DNA of 64,000 bases from Mesorhizobium ventifaucium (GCF_935822925.1 NZ_CAKXZS010000011.1:39272-103271); one strand, 5' to 3'; numbered from the stretch's first letter, positions 35,421 through 45,771 are shown. A program made the numbers and translations. The notes: a model not told the origin generated them from the sequence alone.

Positions 35421-36020
35421 ATGCCGCCCCGTTCCGCCAACGCAAGCCGCAAGACCAAGGAAACCGACATCTCCGTATCGGTCCAGGTCGACGGCTCCGG
35501 AAAATCCGATATTTCGACGGGCGTCGGCTTCTTCGACCACATGCTGGACCAGCTGTCGCGCCATTCGCTGATCGACATGACGGTCAAGGCCAAGGGCGAT
35601 TTGCACATAGACGACCACCACACGGTCGAGGACACCGGCATCGCTCTCGGTCAGGCGCTGGCCAAGGCACTGGGCGAGCGGCGCGGCATCATGCGCTATG
35701 CCTCGATAGATCTCGCCATGGACGAGACGCTGACGCGCGCGGCGATCGACGTTTCCGGCCGTCCTTACCTTGTCTGGAACGTCGCGTTCTCGTCGCCGAA
35801 GATCGGCACGTTCGACACCGAACTGGTGCGCGAATTCTTCCAGGCTCTGGCGCAAAATGCCGGCATCACGCTGCATGTCACCAACCACTGCGGCGCCAAC
35901 AATCACCATATCGCCGAGACCTGCTTCAAGGCGGTGGCGCGTGCGCTGCGTTTCGCGCTTGAAAGCGACCCGCGCCAGCCTGACGCGGTTCCTTCCACCA
36001 AGGGATCTCTGAAGGGATAG
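35421..36020 (+). CDS. hisB: HisB, imidazoleglycerol-phosphate dehydratase
   Basis: The 199-residue enzyme (from ATG 35421; ATG 35415 is also possible) carries out the dehydration step of histidine synthesis. It shows the family metal motifs [47 protein letters not shown] and [26 protein letters not shown], both with the DHH/EDT and NNHHIAE signatures. It begins the his operon hisB-(DUF2628)-hisH-(DUF1330)-hisA-(arginase-like)-hisF-hisE-coaA. It is monofunctional, as usual outside gammaproteobacteria. Confidence 0.96.
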   Translation: MPPRSANASRKTKETDISVSVQVDGSGKSDISTGVGFFDHMLDQLSRHSLIDMTVKAKGDLHIDDHHTVEDTGIALGQALAKALGERRGIMRYASIDLAMDETLTRAAIDVSGRPYLVWNVAFSSPKIGTFDTELVREFFQALAQNAGITLHVTNHCGANNHHIAETCFKAVARALRFALESDPRQPDAVPSTKGSLKG

Positions 36021-36023
36021 GCC

Positions 36024-36500
36024 ATGGCCGTCTATGTCGTGATGGAACCGCCGGGCCGCGGCGAAAAGCCTGACACAACGGCCTTTGTCCGTGATGGGTT
36101 TTCCTGGCTTGGCTTCCTCGTGCCGCCGCTATGGCTGCTCTGGCACCGGTTGTGGATCGAGGCAGCACTGGCGTTTGTCGCCATGGCTCTGCTTTCGATG
36201 CTTGCCGAAGGGCTGAGCCTTGGGCTGGCCGGCCCGCTGCTGTCGCTGCTGGTATCGTTCTTTGTCGGGCTGGAAGGCCAGGCCTTGCGGATCGCCGCAC
36301 TGCGCCGTCGTGGCTGGCACGAATGGGGCGTCGTCGATGCCGACAGGCTCGACGATGCCGATACGCGCTATGTGCTGGAAGCCGAAGCGCATGCGGATGA
36401 GCAAGTGCCAGTGCCGCGCATCGTTCCGGACGCGGCCCATGCCCGGCCGGCGCAGACGGGAATGGTGCTCGGACTGACGCACACGCCGGGAAGACCCTGA
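36024..36500 (+). CDS. DUF2628 membrane protein inside the his operon
   Basis: The 158-residue protein has a short soluble start ([44 protein letters not shown]), two or three hydrophobic segments ([35 protein letters not shown]) and a charged tail of about 60 residues. The [24 protein letters not shown] block is the DUF2628 hallmark. It lies 3 bp after hisB and 1 bp before hisH, so it is co-translated with the histidine genes. DUF2628 genes at this place are seen in many rhizobia; function unknown. Confidence 0.85.
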   Translation: MAVYVVMEPPGRGEKPDTTAFVRDGFSWLGFLVPPLWLLWHRLWIEAALAFVAMALLSMLAEGLSLGLAGPLLSLLVSFFVGLEGQALRIAALRRRGWHEWGVVDADRLDDADTRYVLEAEAHADEQVPVPRIVPDAAHARPAQTGMVLGLTHTPGRP

Positions 36501-36501
36501 C

Positions 36502-37152
36502 ATGCGGGTGGCGATCATCGATTATGGCTCGGGCAACCTGCGCTCGGCCACCAAGGCCTTCGAGCGCGCCGCGCACGAGGCCGGTATCGCCGCCGCCATC
36601 GACCTGACCGCCGATGCCGAGCGTGTCAGAACCGCCGACCGCATCGTCCTGCCCGGAGTCGGCGCCTATGCCGATTGCGCGGCCGGGCTGCGCGCTGTGG
36701 CCGGCATGTGGGAGGCGGTTGAGGAGGTCGCGATCGTCAAGCGGCGGCCGTTCCTCGGCATCTGCGTCGGCATGCAGCTGATGTCGGAGCGTGGCCTGGA
36801 AAAGACTGTTACGACAGGCTTTGGCTGGATCGCCGGCGACGTCAAGGAGATCACCCCGGCCGATCCTGCGCTGAAGATCCCGCAGATCGGCTGGAACACG
36901 ATCGAGCTCACGCGCAAGCATCCACTGTTTTCCGGCATTCCGACCGGCAGCAAGGGGCTGCACGCCTATTTTGTTCATTCCTACCATCTCGACGCGCAGA
37001 AGCCGGACGAGGTGCTGGCGTTTGCCGCCTATGGTGGTCCGGTTACAGCTGCTGTCGCACGCGACAATCTCGCCGGCACGCAGTTTCATCCCGAAAAGAG
37101 CCAGGCGCTTGGCCTGGCGCTGATCACCAATTTTCTGCGCTGGAGGCCTTAG
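36502..37152 (+). CDS. hisH: HisH, glutaminase subunit of imidazole glycerol phosphate synthase
   Basis: The 216-residue class-I glutamine amidotransferase feeds ammonia to HisF. It has [20 protein letters not shown] at the start, PGVGAYADC, the nucleophile Cys88 in [15 protein letters not shown], and the catalytic His-Glu pair in [14 protein letters not shown] near residue 195. [13 protein letters not shown] and YFVHSYH are further family landmarks. It follows the DUF2628 gene by one base. Confidence 0.96.
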   Translation: MRVAIIDYGSGNLRSATKAFERAAHEAGIAAAIDLTADAERVRTADRIVLPGVGAYADCAAGLRAVAGMWEAVEEVAIVKRRPFLGICVGMQLMSERGLEKTVTTGFGWIAGDVKEITPADPALKIPQIGWNTIELTRKHPLFSGIPTGSKGLHAYFVHSYHLDAQKPDEVLAFAAYGGPVTAAVARDNLAGTQFHPEKSQALGLALITNFLRWRP

Positions 37153-37156
37153 GAAC

Positions 37157-37447
37157 ATGAGCAAGAAAGGCTACTGGATGGCGATGGTCGATGTCCGCGA
37201 TCCCGAGGGCTATAAGCAGTATATCGAGGCGAACGCGGCGGCGTTTGCGAAATATGGTGCGAAGTTTCCCGTGCGTGCGGGGCGTTACGCGAACCCGGAA
37301 GGGCCGACAGGCAACCGCCACGTCCTGGTGGAGTTCGAGTCCTACGACAAGGCGATAGAATGCTACGAATCGCCTGAATACCGGGAGGCATTGAAGTATA
37401 GGCTTGCCGCCTCGACCGGTCACTTCGTCATTGTTGAAGGCGCCTGA
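37157..37447 (+). CDS. DUF1330 small protein inside the his operon
   Basis: The 96-residue protein is a DUF1330 member with a ferredoxin-like alpha/beta fold: KGYWMAMVDVRDPEGYKQYIEANAAAFAKYGAKFPVRAGRY and HVLVEFESYDKAIECYESPEYREALKYRLAASTGHFVIVEG. The first part predicts a strand and helix, the second the ExP-Y-xxA-R segment typical of the family. It lies 4 bp after hisH and 3 bp before hisA. The function is unknown; the tight spacing shows co-transcription with histidine synthesis. Confidence 0.9.
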   Translation: MSKKGYWMAMVDVRDPEGYKQYIEANAAAFAKYGAKFPVRAGRYANPEGPTGNRHVLVEFESYDKAIECYESPEYREALKYRLAASTGHFVIVEGA

Positions 37448-37450
37448 ACG

Positions 37451-38200
37451 GTGATCCTGTTCCCGGCCATCGATCTCAAGGACGGCAAGTGCGTCCGCCT
37501 GAAGCACGGCGATATGGCGACCGCGACGATTTACAATGACGACCCGGCGGCCCAGGGCAGGGCCTTCGAGCAACAGGGCTTTGAATGGCTGCATGTCGTC
37601 GACCTCAACGGCGCCTTCAAGGGCCAGAGCGTCAACGGCGCGGCGGTCGGCGCCATTCTCAAGGCAACGAAAAACCCGGTGCAGCTCGGCGGCGGCATCC
37701 GCACCCTGGCGCAGGTCGAGGACTGGCTCGATCGCGGGCTGGCCCGGATCATTCTCGGCACGGTGGCCGTGCGCGATCCGGATCTGGTCAGGCAGGCCTG
37801 CAAGGCATTCCCGGGCAAGATCGCCGTCGGCATCGACGCCAAGGGCGGCAAGGTGGCGGTCGAGGGCTGGGCCGAGGCCTCCAGTCTCGGCGTCATCGAA
37901 CTGGCGAAGAAGTTCGAGGGCGCCGGCGTTGCCGCCATCATCTACACCGACATCGACCGCGACGGTGTGCTGACCGGCATCAACTGGGACGCCACCATCG
38001 ATCTTGCCGACGCCGTGTCTATCCCGGTCATCGCCTCCGGCGGGCTCGCCTCGATCGCCGACATCGTGCGCATGACGATGCCCGACGCGCAAAAGCTCGA
38101 AGGCGCAATCTCAGGGCGTGCACTTTATGACGGACGTATCGACCCGGCCGAGGCATTGGCGATCCTGGCGGCCGGACCGGAGAAGGCGAGGGCGCGATGA
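37451..38200 (+). CDS. hisA: HisA, ProFAR isomerase
   Basis: The 249-residue TIM-barrel isomerase opens the ring of ProFAR in histidine synthesis. It starts with GTG 37451 ([21 protein letters not shown]), the usual N-terminus with catalytic Asp8. It continues with [54 protein letters not shown], and the second catalytic Asp in [19 protein letters not shown], then [14 protein letters not shown]. Its stop overlaps the start of the arginase-like gene by 4 bp. Confidence 0.97.
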   Translation: MILFPAIDLKDGKCVRLKHGDMATATIYNDDPAAQGRAFEQQGFEWLHVVDLNGAFKGQSVNGAAVGAILKATKNPVQLGGGIRTLAQVEDWLDRGLARIILGTVAVRDPDLVRQACKAFPGKIAVGIDAKGGKVAVEGWAEASSLGVIELAKKFEGAGVAAIIYTDIDRDGVLTGINWDATIDLADAVSIPVIASGGLASIADIVRMTMPDAQKLEGAISGRALYDGRIDPAEALAILAAGPEKARAR

Positions 38201-39032
38201 AACTTTCGATCATCCTCGCACCCTATGACAGCGGCCTCTACCATGCCGGCTTTGGCCAGGGCCCCGACGCCATCATTGCCGGCGGCCTTGTCGATGAACT
38301 TGCCTTGCGCGGCCATGATGTCGTCGTCGAGGACATCGGCGAGGTCGGCGATGCCCAGAAGCGCGAAATCGCGACAGGTTTCGCGGTTTGTCGGGCAGTT
38401 GCCACCAAGGTTGACATGGCGCGCGACGATGAGCGTTTTCCCATCGTGCTCACCGGAAATTGCCTGACCGCCGCCGGTGCAGTGGCTGGCGATGCCGCTG
38501 ATTCGCTCATCTGGATCGATCAGCATGGTGACCTCAATACGCCCGAGACGTCTGCCTACGGCTTTCTCGACGGCATGGCGCTGGCGACGACGCTGGGGCT
38601 CTGCTGGCGGCCGATGACGTCAGCGATTCCCGGCTTCAAGGCGATCGACCCGTCGCGGTGCATGCTGGTCGACGCGCGCGACCTCGATCCAGATGAAAGG
38701 CGGCTTCTGGAGACGTTGCCGATCATTCGCGCCCAATGGACCGATGCACTCGACAATATCGGAAAGCTCAAGGCGGCCGGCGCGGCCCAAGCGCATTTGC
38801 ATCTTGATCTGGATGTTCACGATCCGGATGTGCTGCAAGTGAACCGCTATGCGCTGCCGGGAGGTCCAAATCCGGAGCAGCTGCGGCAACTGGTTTGCGG
38901 GCTGGCCAAGTCGATCCCGATCGTCGGCATCACCCTGTCCGCCTACGATCCTGCCTTTGACGCCAAGGGGGAGGTTCCGCCTGTCGTTGGGCAATTGCTT
39001 GGCGATTTTTTTGCCGCACATGCGAGGATCTG

Positions 39033-39033
<1 letters not shown>
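38197..39033 (+). CDS. Arginase-fold protein with altered metal site, inside the his operon
   Basis: The 278-residue protein is of the ureohydrolase (arginase/agmatinase/formimidoylglutamase) superfamily. The second metal motif [11 protein letters not shown] keeps Asp108, His110 and Asp112, and the third, [11 protein letters not shown], keeps both Asp ligands. The first motif, normally GGDHS, reads TGNCLT (residues 86-91), so one metal-binding His is lost. The final block [18 protein letters not shown] replaces the usual ExxPxxD. It overlaps hisA by 4 bp and hisF by 1 bp, so translation is coupled with both. The substrate is unknown; a role in histidine-related metabolism is inferred only from place. 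Confidence 0.85.
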
Positions 39034-39824
<791 letters not shown>

Positions 39825-39827
39825 AGC

Positions 39828-39860
39828 AAAGTGGGAGCCGGTTTTCGGGAAAGATCATGC
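39828..39860. repeat. Short palindromic repeat between hisF and hisE
   Basis: AAAGTGGGAGCCGGTTTTCG followed by GGAAAGATCATGC is a truncated copy of the element at 48601-48776. Its terminal ATG is not in frame with hisE; the annotated hisE start lies 25 bp downstream. Confidence 0.7.
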
Positions 39861-39884
39861 TTAAACAAGCAGATAGATGGCGCC

Positions 39885-40211
39885 ATGGCTGAGTTTTCGC
39901 TCTCCGAGCTAGAGACAATCATCAGGGAACGCGCGCATTCCGGCGATCCGGAGTCGTGGACGGCAAAGCTGTTCGCGCGCGGCATCGACAAGGCGGCACA
40001 GAAGCTCGGCGAAGAGGCGGTCGAAACGGTAATCGCGGCCGTTGGCGGTGACAGACAAGCCCTCGTTTCGGAAAGCGCCGATCTCATCTATCATTGGCTC
40101 GTCGTTCTGGGCGTCGCCGGCGTTCCGCTTGCCGATGTCCTGACCGAACTCGAACGCCGCACCGGTCGTTCGGGTATCGCCGAAAAGGCGTCTCGGCAGG
40201 ACCGGGGCTGA
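39885..40211 (+). CDS. hisE: HisE, phosphoribosyl-ATP diphosphatase
   Basis: The 108-residue MazG-like enzyme hydrolyses phosphoribosyl-ATP to phosphoribosyl-AMP. It has [71 protein letters not shown], with the EExxE and ExxD metal-binding helices. ATG 39885 gives the family length; an upstream ATG (39831) lies in an intergenic repeat. HisE is a separate gene, as usual in alphaproteobacteria, where the HisI cyclohydrolase is elsewhere. Confidence 0.95.
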   Translation: MAEFSLSELETIIRERAHSGDPESWTAKLFARGIDKAAQKLGEEAVETVIAAVGGDRQALVSESADLIYHWLVVLGVAGVPLADVLTELERRTGRSGIAEKASRQDRG

Positions 40212-40235
40212 TCGCTGCGGAGGGTAGGAAACTCG

Positions 40236-41195
40236 ATGGACCAACTCGCCCCCACCGAGAAATATTCGCCCTTCCGTTTTTTCTCGGCGGAGCAATGGTC
40301 GCAGTTCCGCGCCGACACGCCGATGACGCTCGGCGAGGACGAGGTCCGTCGCCTGCGTTCGCTCAACGACCCGGTCGACCTCGAAGAGGTCAAGCGCATC
40401 TATCTTTCGCTGTCCCGGCTGTTGTCGGCCCATGTGGAGGCGAGCCAGCTTCTCTTCAGGCAGCGCCAGGCCTTCTTCAACGCGATGGATGTCGTCAAAA
40501 CGCCCTTCATCATCGGCATTGCCGGCTCTGTCGCGGTCGGCAAATCGACAACGGCTCGCGTGCTCAAGGAATTGCTGGCGCGCTGGCCGTCGAGCCCCAA
40601 GGTCGATCTGATCACCACAGACGGCTTCCTGCTTCCCAACGAAATCCTGCGCCGCAACAATCTGATGGAACGCAAGGGCTTTCCCGACAGCTATGACGTC
40701 GGCGCATTGCTGCGTTTCCTGTCGGGCATCAAATCGGCGCAGCGCAATGTCCGCGCACCGGTCTATTCGCACCTGACCTACGACGTCGTTCCCGGCGAGT
40801 TCCAGACTATCGACCGGCCCGATATATTGATCTTCGAAGGCATCAACGTGCTGCAGCCGGGCAAGCTGCCGAAAGACGGCAAGATCGTGCCTTTCCTGTC
40901 GGATTTCTTTGACTTCGCCATCTATATCGATGCCGAGGAGGAGCTGATCCATCAATGGTACATCGCCCGCTTCATGCGGCTGCGCGAGACCGCCTTCCGC
41001 GATCCGGACTCCTTCTTCCACCGCTATTCGCAACTTTCGCAAGCAGCGGCCCGCGCCATCGCGGAAGGCCTGTGGGCCAACATCAATCTGAAGAATTTGC
41101 GCGAGAACATCCTGCCGACGCGAGCCCGCGCCGATCTCATCCTGCGCAAGGGCGCCAATCATCTGGTCGAGGAAGTGGCGCTCAGGAAGCTGTAA
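40236..41195 (+). CDS. coaA: CoaA, type I pantothenate kinase
   Basis: The 319-residue kinase phosphorylates pantothenate in the first step of coenzyme A synthesis. It has [24 protein letters not shown] near the start, the P-loop [19 protein letters not shown] near residue 91, [42 protein letters not shown], and the C-terminal [21 protein letters not shown] with [28 protein letters not shown]. It follows hisE by 24 bp; the hisE-coaA pair is conserved in rhizobia although the pathways differ. Confidence 0.97.
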   Translation: MDQLAPTEKYSPFRFFSAEQWSQFRADTPMTLGEDEVRRLRSLNDPVDLEEVKRIYLSLSRLLSAHVEASQLLFRQRQAFFNAMDVVKTPFIIGIAGSVAVGKSTTARVLKELLARWPSSPKVDLITTDGFLLPNEILRRNNLMERKGFPDSYDVGALLRFLSGIKSAQRNVRAPVYSHLTYDVVPGEFQTIDRPDILIFEGINVLQPGKLPKDGKIVPFLSDFFDFAIYIDAEEELIHQWYIARFMRLRETAFRDPDSFFHRYSQLSQAAARAIAEGLWANINLKNLRENILPTRARADLILRKGANHLVEEVALRKL

Positions 41196-41217
41196 CGAAG
41201 CGGTTAACGGCGCTTTA

Positions 41218-41320
41218 ATGCATGTCGCGCAAAAGTGTGCAGCGGTTTTGCGATAACGACATGCATAAAACAACGACCTAAAGCGCGTCGCATGAAGCCG
41301 GTCAAACGCGACGCGCTTTA
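41218..41320. repeat. Two adjacent palindromes after coaA
   Basis: The first (41218-41266) has arms ATGCATGTCG/CGACATGCAT with internal GCAAAA/TTTTGC; it is the same element as the two copies at 46678-46782. The second (41279-41320) is a perfect 13-bp inverted repeat, TAAAGCGCGTCGC/GCGACGCGCTTTA, with a 16-base loop. They may mark the end of the his-coaA transcript, although no T-tract follows. Confidence 0.7.
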
Positions 41321-41375
41321 GGCAGTGCCCGCTATCGTTCGATTGCCATTCCAGAGCATTTGTCGGGAGCAGCCG

Positions 41376-41873
41376 GTGATCAAAATGCCTGCATTGCGCC
41401 GGCCTGACATTTCCGCCTGGCGCGGAACACTTGCTCCGCGCCGGCTTCTCAAATTCGCCGCGGTGGGGCTTGCGGCCACAGCGCTCTACGCGCTTTGTGC
41501 CAGCCTCTTCACCAGTGCCGGGTCAACATACCTGCCGCCGGCCACAGCCTCCGTCGCCGCCTATGCGATCGCGGCAATATTCTCCTATCTCGGCCACAAG
41601 TTCTTCACCTTCATGTCGGCCGGCTCGCATCAATTCGAAGCGCCGCGTTTCGCCGTGCTGACTGGATTCGGCCTTGCCATCGCCTATCTCCTTCCGCTGC
41701 TCCTCGTCGGGCAGTTCGGCCTGCCCGTCGCGAGTCCGATCCTGCTCACCTGTATTCTCATCCCGGTGGTCAACTTTGTCGTTCTCGAACGCTGGATTTT
41801 TTCCGCCCGTGCAGCGGCGGGCCTGGGCCGTGACACGAAGCGGGTGCCGGTTTTGGGAAAGTCCGATGCCTGA
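41376..41873 (+). CDS. GtrA-family membrane protein
   Basis: The 165-residue protein has four transmembrane helices in the GtrA pattern: RRLLKFAAVGLAATALYALCASLF, YLPPATASVAAYAIAAIFSYLGHKFFTF (with the family YxxxxxxFxxHKxxTF feature), PRFAVLTGFGLAIAYLLPLLLVGQF and SPILLTCILIPVVNFVVLERWIFS. GtrA proteins flip lipid-linked sugars or assist surface glycan modification. The GTG at 41376 has GGAG 6 bases before it; ATG 41385 is an alternative. The last 15 residues (GRDTKRVPVLGKSDA) are encoded by an intergenic repeat that has run into the gene. Confidence 0.82.
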   Translation: MIKMPALRRPDISAWRGTLAPRRLLKFAAVGLAATALYALCASLFTSAGSTYLPPATASVAAYAIAAIFSYLGHKFFTFMSAGSHQFEAPRFAVLTGFGLAIAYLLPLLLVGQFGLPVASPILLTCILIPVVNFVVLERWIFSARAAAGLGRDTKRVPVLGKSDA

Positions 41874-41922
41874 AAAAAGTGACAGAGCGGCGATACGGCT
41901 CGACTTGAAAGTCCGCCGCTCT
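41836..41922. repeat. Repeat forming the 3' end of the gtrA-like gene and gtrA/alkB junction
   Basis: GAAGCGGGTGCCGGTTTTGG and the following AAAGTCCGATGCC belong to the GGTTTTCGGA-type palindrome family. Next comes an inverted repeat AGAGCGGCG/CGCCGCTCT (41884-41892 and 41914-41922) between the two convergent stops. It can serve as a shared hairpin between the converging genes. Confidence 0.6.
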
Positions 41923-42538
41923 AGCCAGGATAGGTCACCCGCCGCAGCGTCAGGTTGATCCGCCCGCCATTCCTGAGCAGTGCCGAGGTCGACGGATAGA
42001 TACGGTCGACGCCGTGGAAACAGAGGCGGCCTTCACCGCCAAGCACGACGACGTCGCCGCTTTTCAGCCTGAACGATTTGGTGCCGCCTTGGCGCGTGCT
42101 CTGGCCGACCCTGAACAGGCAATCGTCGCCCAGTGAAACGGAGACGACCGGCGCGGAGAAATCGATCTCGTCGCGGTCCTGATGAAGGCCCATCGTCGCG
42201 TCCGGCGAATAGAAATTGACCAGGCAAGCCTCCGGCGGATGCGGATAGGCAGACACCTCGCGCCACAGTTCCAGCAGCACGTCCGGGATCGGCGGCCAGG
42301 GCGTTCCGGTCACCGGGTGCGTCGGCTGGTAGCGATAGCCGCGCTCCTTATCGGTGACCCAGCCAAGCGAACCGCAATTGGTCATTCGCACGCTCATCTC
42401 CTTGCCGGTGCGCGGCATCGCCGGCACGAACAGCGGCGCCTCCTGCACGACCTGCCTCACATCCTCGACCAGCGCTTCCTGCACCGCGCGGGACAGATAG
42501 CCGGGCATGTGGCGGACGCCTTTGGGCAGAACGAGCAT
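41921..42538 (-). CDS. alkB: AlkB-type alkylated-DNA repair dioxygenase
   Basis: The 205-residue Fe(II)/2-oxoglutarate dioxygenase repairs methylated bases by oxidative demethylation. It has the metal ligands H119-x-D121 in MGLHQDRDEID and H175 in CFHGVDRIYP, and the 2-oxoglutarate-binding arginines R193 and R199 in GRINLTLRRV. ACLVNFYSPDATMGLHQD and KSFRLKSGDVVVLGGEGR are typical of the group. Start at ATG 42538 gives the family length; the upstream frame has no likeness. No ada gene is nearby. Confidence 0.93.
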   Translation of the reverse strand: MLVLPKGVRHMPGYLSRAVQEALVEDVRQVVQEAPLFVPAMPRTGKEMSVRMTNCGSLGWVTDKERGYRYQPTHPVTGTPWPPIPDVLLELWREVSAYPHPPEACLVNFYSPDATMGLHQDRDEIDFSAPVVSVSLGDDCLFRVGQSTRQGGTKSFRLKSGDVVVLGGEGRLCFHGVDRIYPSTSALLRNGGRINLTLRRVTYPG

Positions 42539-42590
42539 GGTCGCTTGGTCCGTTGGTCTGCAAACACCCAGAATGCCACCATCAAATGAA

Positions 42591-42614
42591 AACGGCGACC
42601 CGAAAGCCGCCGTT
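42591..42614 (-). terminator. Hairpin terminator candidate downstream of the BON-LysM gene
   Basis: AACGGCG (42591-42597) and CGCCGTT (42608-42614) pair around a 10-base loop. On the minus strand the stem is followed by TTTTCATTT. The gene ending at 42800 would be terminated here before alkB begins. The 42640-42790 stretch holds further palindromes (GTGCTTAAGCAC) and no gene. Confidence 0.5.
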
Positions 42615-42799
42615 CTTGTCCGTGGATGCAATCACCAGCTTAAGGTGTGGTGAGATTCAGCTCAGGCCGAGCCGGAGTCGAAGACGGGCGCGAAGCGACC
42701 AAACAAGTGGTTTCCGACAAACGGAGCGGAGCGTGCTTAAGCACGTGAGCACCGGAAACCGCCGTTTGCAGGCCGGCCTCAGCTGAATGTCAACATAGC

Positions 42800-43273
42800 T
42801 TAGTCGAGGTCCGGGATGCGCAGAACCTGCCCCGGATAGATCTTGTCGGGGTCGGTCAGCATCGGCTTGTTGGCCTCGAAAATGATCGTGTTCTTCGCAC
42901 CCTTGCCCTTGCCATAGCTCTTTTCGGCGATCTTCCAGAGATTGTCGCCTTTCTTGACCGTGTAGAAGGTCGGTTCCTTGGCCGGGGCGGCGGGCGTGCC
43001 GGCCTCGGGTGCGGCGACCTGCAATTCATCCGCCTGCACCTTGGACACGCCGAGCGTGTTGCCGACGGCGATGACGGCCTTTTCGAAGATCGACTGATCC
43101 TTGACTACGCCTTTCAGCACAGCCGTATCGCCTTTGACGTCGACTTCCACATTGTCGGTGCCGAGCGCGTGCGAATCGAGTTCCTTCTTCAGCGTATCGG
43201 CCGTCGGCTCCGGTTCATCGTCGCCGAAGCCGAGCTTCTTGCCGACGCCCTTGACGAAATCAAACATGCCCAT
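42800..43273 (-). CDS. kbp: BON-LysM protein (Kbp/YgaU-like)
   Basis: The 157-residue protein joins an N-terminal BON domain (TLKKELDSHALGTDNVEVDVKGDTAVLKGVVKDQSIFEKAVIAVGNTLGVSKVQ) to a C-terminal LysM domain (YTVKKGDNLWKIAEKSYGKGKGAKNTIIFEANKPMLTDPDKIYPGQVLRIPDL), with a Pro/Ala linker. This is the layout of E. coli Kbp (YgaU), a cytoplasmic potassium-binding protein of about the same size. The start MGMFDFVKGVGKKLGFG at 43273 matches that protein. There is no signal peptide, in keeping with a cytoplasmic place. Confidence 0.88.
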   Translation of the reverse strand: MGMFDFVKGVGKKLGFGDDEPEPTADTLKKELDSHALGTDNVEVDVKGDTAVLKGVVKDQSIFEKAVIAVGNTLGVSKVQADELQVAAPEAGTPAAPAKEPTFYTVKKGDNLWKIAEKSYGKGKGAKNTIIFEANKPMLTDPDKIYPGQVLRIPDLD

Positions 43274-43364
43274 CTGCGGTCTCCTTGCTGTGACGAATAC
43301 CGAACTTGCCACCTGCAACCTCGAATTGGAAGCGATCTCGACCGCGATCGATGTCGCGCCTGCC

Positions 43365-43457
43365 GCATCGGCCCGAAACTCGGAATCGGTTCTTCGAAAA
43401 ACATGATGCGTGGCTGCAAAATGTCAGGGCGCGCCTTGTGCGTTCAGGTGGACGCAC
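43365..43457. repeat. RIME-like intergenic element, copy 2
   Basis: GCATCGGCCCGAAACTCGGA opens the element and GTGCGTTCAGGTGGACGCAC closes it, with AAAACATGATGCGTGG in the middle. The parts match the copy at 25150-25252. It lies between the BON-LysM gene and the arfB stop, which is two bases away. Confidence 0.7.
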
Positions 43458-43458
43458 G

Positions 43459-43896
43459 TCAATCGTCGTCCACCCGACCGCGCAGCTTCTTGATTGTGCC
43501 GCGCCCAGCCTTGGTCTTCAGCCGCCTTTCGACCGCGCCTTTCGAAGGCCTCGTCTTCTTGCGCGGCGGCGGCGGCGGTTCGGCGGCCCTGGCGACCAGT
43601 TCGGCAAGCCGCGCCCGGGCGTCCGCCCGGTTCTGCTCTTGCGTGCGGAAGCGTCCGGCCTCGATGACGATGACGCCGTCCTTGGTAGCGCGCTGGCCGG
43701 CCAGCTTTATAGTTCGCGCGCGGACGCGCTCCGACAGGCCCGGCGCATTCGCCGCATCGAAGCGCAATTGCACCGCCGTCGCCACCTTGTTGACGTTCTG
43801 GCCGCCGGGGCCGGACGAGCGGATGAAGTCCTCGTGCAGGTCATCCGGATGGATCACCGCATCGTCGGCAATGATGATCTTGTCGTCGGCGTTCAT
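43459..43896 (-). CDS. arfB: ArfB (YaeJ)-type alternative ribosome-rescue factor
   Basis: The 145-residue peptidyl-tRNA hydrolase releases peptides from stalled ribosomes. It has the catalytic GGQ motif at residues 31-33 in FIRSSGPGGQNVNKVATAVQLRFD, VIEAGRFRTQEQNRADARARLAELV, and a basic C-terminal tail (KKTRPSKGAVERRLKTKAGRGTIKKLRGRVDDD) that sits in the empty mRNA channel. Both features set ArfB apart from release factors 1 and 2, which are larger. The proline-rich linker (PPPPPRKK) is slightly longer than usual. Confidence 0.92.
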   Translation of the reverse strand: MNADDKIIIADDAVIHPDDLHEDFIRSSGPGGQNVNKVATAVQLRFDAANAPGLSERVRARTIKLAGQRATKDGVIVIEAGRFRTQEQNRADARARLAELVARAAEPPPPPRKKTRPSKGAVERRLKTKAGRGTIKKLRGRVDDD

Positions 43897-43920
43897 GCCG
43901 CAGTCATGGCGCGGCGAACG

Positions 43921-43957
43921 AAAAAAGAAAAGGCCCGATCCCCGCGGGTCGGGCCTT
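43921..43957 (-). terminator. Rho-independent terminator of pckA
   Basis: On the minus strand, AAGGCCCGA and TCGGGCCTT arms (43949-43957 and 43930-43938) form a strong stem followed by TTTCTTTTTT. The stem sequence is repeated two further times upstream (43958-43995), an apparent local duplication of GGGTCGGGCCTTCCC. Confidence 0.8.
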
Positions 43958-44018
43958 CCCCCGGGTCGGGCCTTCCCGATCCCGATCCCGGGTCGGACCT
44001 TCCAGACGCAGCGGCTAC

Positions 44019-45629
44019 TTACTCCGCGGCTTCGCGCATGCGCGGCGCGGCGCCGAGCACGACGGCGTCGACATGAGGTTCGAATTTTTCGAAATTGATG
44101 GCGAACATGCCGACCAGCCTCGCCGCCTGCAGGTCATAAGCTGAGGTATCGGCCCATGTCGATCTTGGATCGAGAATGGCACGGTCGACGCCCGCGACCG
44201 CCACCGGCACTTCGAAACCAAAATTGGCGTCGGTCCGGTAATCGGCCCCTTTCAGCGAGCCCTCGAGCGCCGCGGCAAGCAGCGCCCGCGTCGCCTTGAT
44301 CGGCATTCGCTTGCCGGTGCCGTAGGCGCCGCCGGTCCAGCCGGTGTTGACCAGCCAGCAATCGACACCGTGATGGGCGATCAGCTCGCGCAGCAGATTG
44401 CCGTATTCCGACGGATGGCGCGGCATGAACGGTGCGCCGAAACAGGTCGAAAACGTCGCTTCGGGTTCGGTGACGCCCTTTTCGGTCCCTGCCACCTTGG
44501 CGGTGTAGCCGGAGAGGAAATGATACATCGCCTGCGCCGGGGTCAGCCGGGCGATCGGCGGCATCACGCCGAATGCATCGGCGGTCAGCATGATGATGTT
44601 TTTCGGGTGACCGGCGCGGCCCGTCTTGCTGGCGTTGGGGATGAAGTGGAGCGGATAGGCGCAGCGCGTGTTTTCAGTGAGATTGCCGTCGTCGAAATCC
44701 GGCACGCGGCCCGCGTCGAGCACCACATTCTCCAGCACCGTGCCGAAGCGTTGGGTGGTGGCGAAGATCTCCGGCTCGGCTTCGGCCGAGAGCTTTATCG
44801 TCTTGGCATAGCAGCCGCCTTCGAAGTTGAAGATACCATGCGGACCCCAGCCGTGCTCGTCGTCGCCGACCAGCGTGCGCGATGGATCGGCCGACAGCGT
44901 CGTCTTGCCGGTTCCCGAGAGGCCGAAGAAGATGGCCGCGTCTCCGCCGGCGCCTTCATTGGCCGAACAATGCATCGGCATCACTCCCTTCGCCGGCAAC
45001 AGATAGTTGAGCACGGTGAACACCGATTTTTTCATTTCGCCGGCATAGGAGGTGCCGCCGATCAGCACGATCATGCGCGAGAGATCGACGGCGATCACCG
45101 TTCCGGTTCGGGTGCCGTGGCGGACGGGATCGGCACGGAACGACGGCAGGTCGATGATCGTCAAGTCGGGCACGAAATGCTCGAGTTCGGCGGCTTTCGG
45201 GCGAATGAGCAGATTGCGGATGAACAAGGAGTGCCAGGCAAGCTCCGTGACGACCCTGGTGGTCAGCTTCAAATCCTCATCGGCGCCGCCGACCAGGTCC
45301 TGCACATAAAGGTCTTTTTCCGCCGCATGGGCGCGAAAATCGGCGAGCAGCGTGTCGAACTGAGCCGGCGAAATCGCCTTGTTGTTGTCCCACCATACAT
45401 GCGGCCCGGTGATCTCGTCGCGCACGACGAACTTGTCCTTGGGCGAGCGGCCGGTGTGCTGCCCGGTCTCGGCGACGAGCGCGCCATGCGCGGTAAGCCG
45501 GGCTTCGCCGCGGCGGATCGCTTCCTCGTAAAGGACGGCCTCGCCGAAATTATAGCGCACCGCGCCGGTGGTATTCAGGCCGATCCGGTCGATCGCCCAT
45601 GCGGGATTGCGTTTGCCGGCTTCCGACAT
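44019..45629 (-). CDS. pckA: PckA, phosphoenolpyruvate carboxykinase (ATP)
   Basis: The 536-residue enzyme makes phosphoenolpyruvate from oxaloacetate in gluconeogenesis. It has the family landmarks [55 protein letters not shown] with the P-loop, [10 protein letters not shown], the kinase-2 acid residues, [44 protein letters not shown] and [17 protein letters not shown]. It is divergent from chvI with 324 bp between. Rhizobial pckA is needed for growth on succinate and other C4 acids; in S. meliloti a LacI-type repressor, PckR, acts upstream. Confidence 0.97.
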   Translation of the reverse strand: MSEAGKRNPAWAIDRIGLNTTGAVRYNFGEAVLYEEAIRRGEARLTAHGALVAETGQHTGRSPKDKFVVRDEITGPHVWWDNNKAISPAQFDTLLADFRAHAAEKDLYVQDLVGGADEDLKLTTRVVTELAWHSLFIRNLLIRPKAAELEHFVPDLTIIDLPSFRADPVRHGTRTGTVIAVDLSRMIVLIGGTSYAGEMKKSVFTVLNYLLPAKGVMPMHCSANEGAGGDAAIFFGLSGTGKTTLSADPSRTLVGDDEHGWGPHGIFNFEGGCYAKTIKLSAEAEPEIFATTQRFGTVLENVVLDAGRVPDFDDGNLTENTRCAYPLHFIPNASKTGRAGHPKNIIMLTADAFGVMPPIARLTPAQAMYHFLSGYTAKVAGTEKGVTEPEATFSTCFGAPFMPRHPSEYGNLLRELIAHHGVDCWLVNTGWTGGAYGTGKRMPIKATRALLAAALEGSLKGADYRTDANFGFEVPVAVAGVDRAILDPRSTWADTSAYDLQAARLVGMFAINFEKFEPHVDAVVLGAAPRMREAAE

Positions 45630-45739
45630 GAGGGTTCCTTCTTCGATTGCAGCATCCTGGCCGGCGAACTTCCGGAGCCCCCACGACGGGGACTGTAACG
45701 GTCAGAACCAGAAAAGCCAAATGATATCAAATATTTAAT

Positions 45740-45771
45740 CGATTTAAACATTTTGAAAGTTGTTTAAATCG
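45740..45771. promoter_or_regulatory. Long inverted repeat in the pckA-chvI divergent region
   Basis: CGATTTAAAC (45740-45749) and GTTTAAATCG (45762-45771) are perfect 10-bp arms separated by 12 bases, within an AT-rich stretch unusual for this genome. Its position about 110 bp before the pckA start and 183 bp before chvI fits an operator. Possible binders are PckR for pckA or ChvI itself (inference). The remainder of 45630-45953 holds no gene. Confidence 0.55.
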
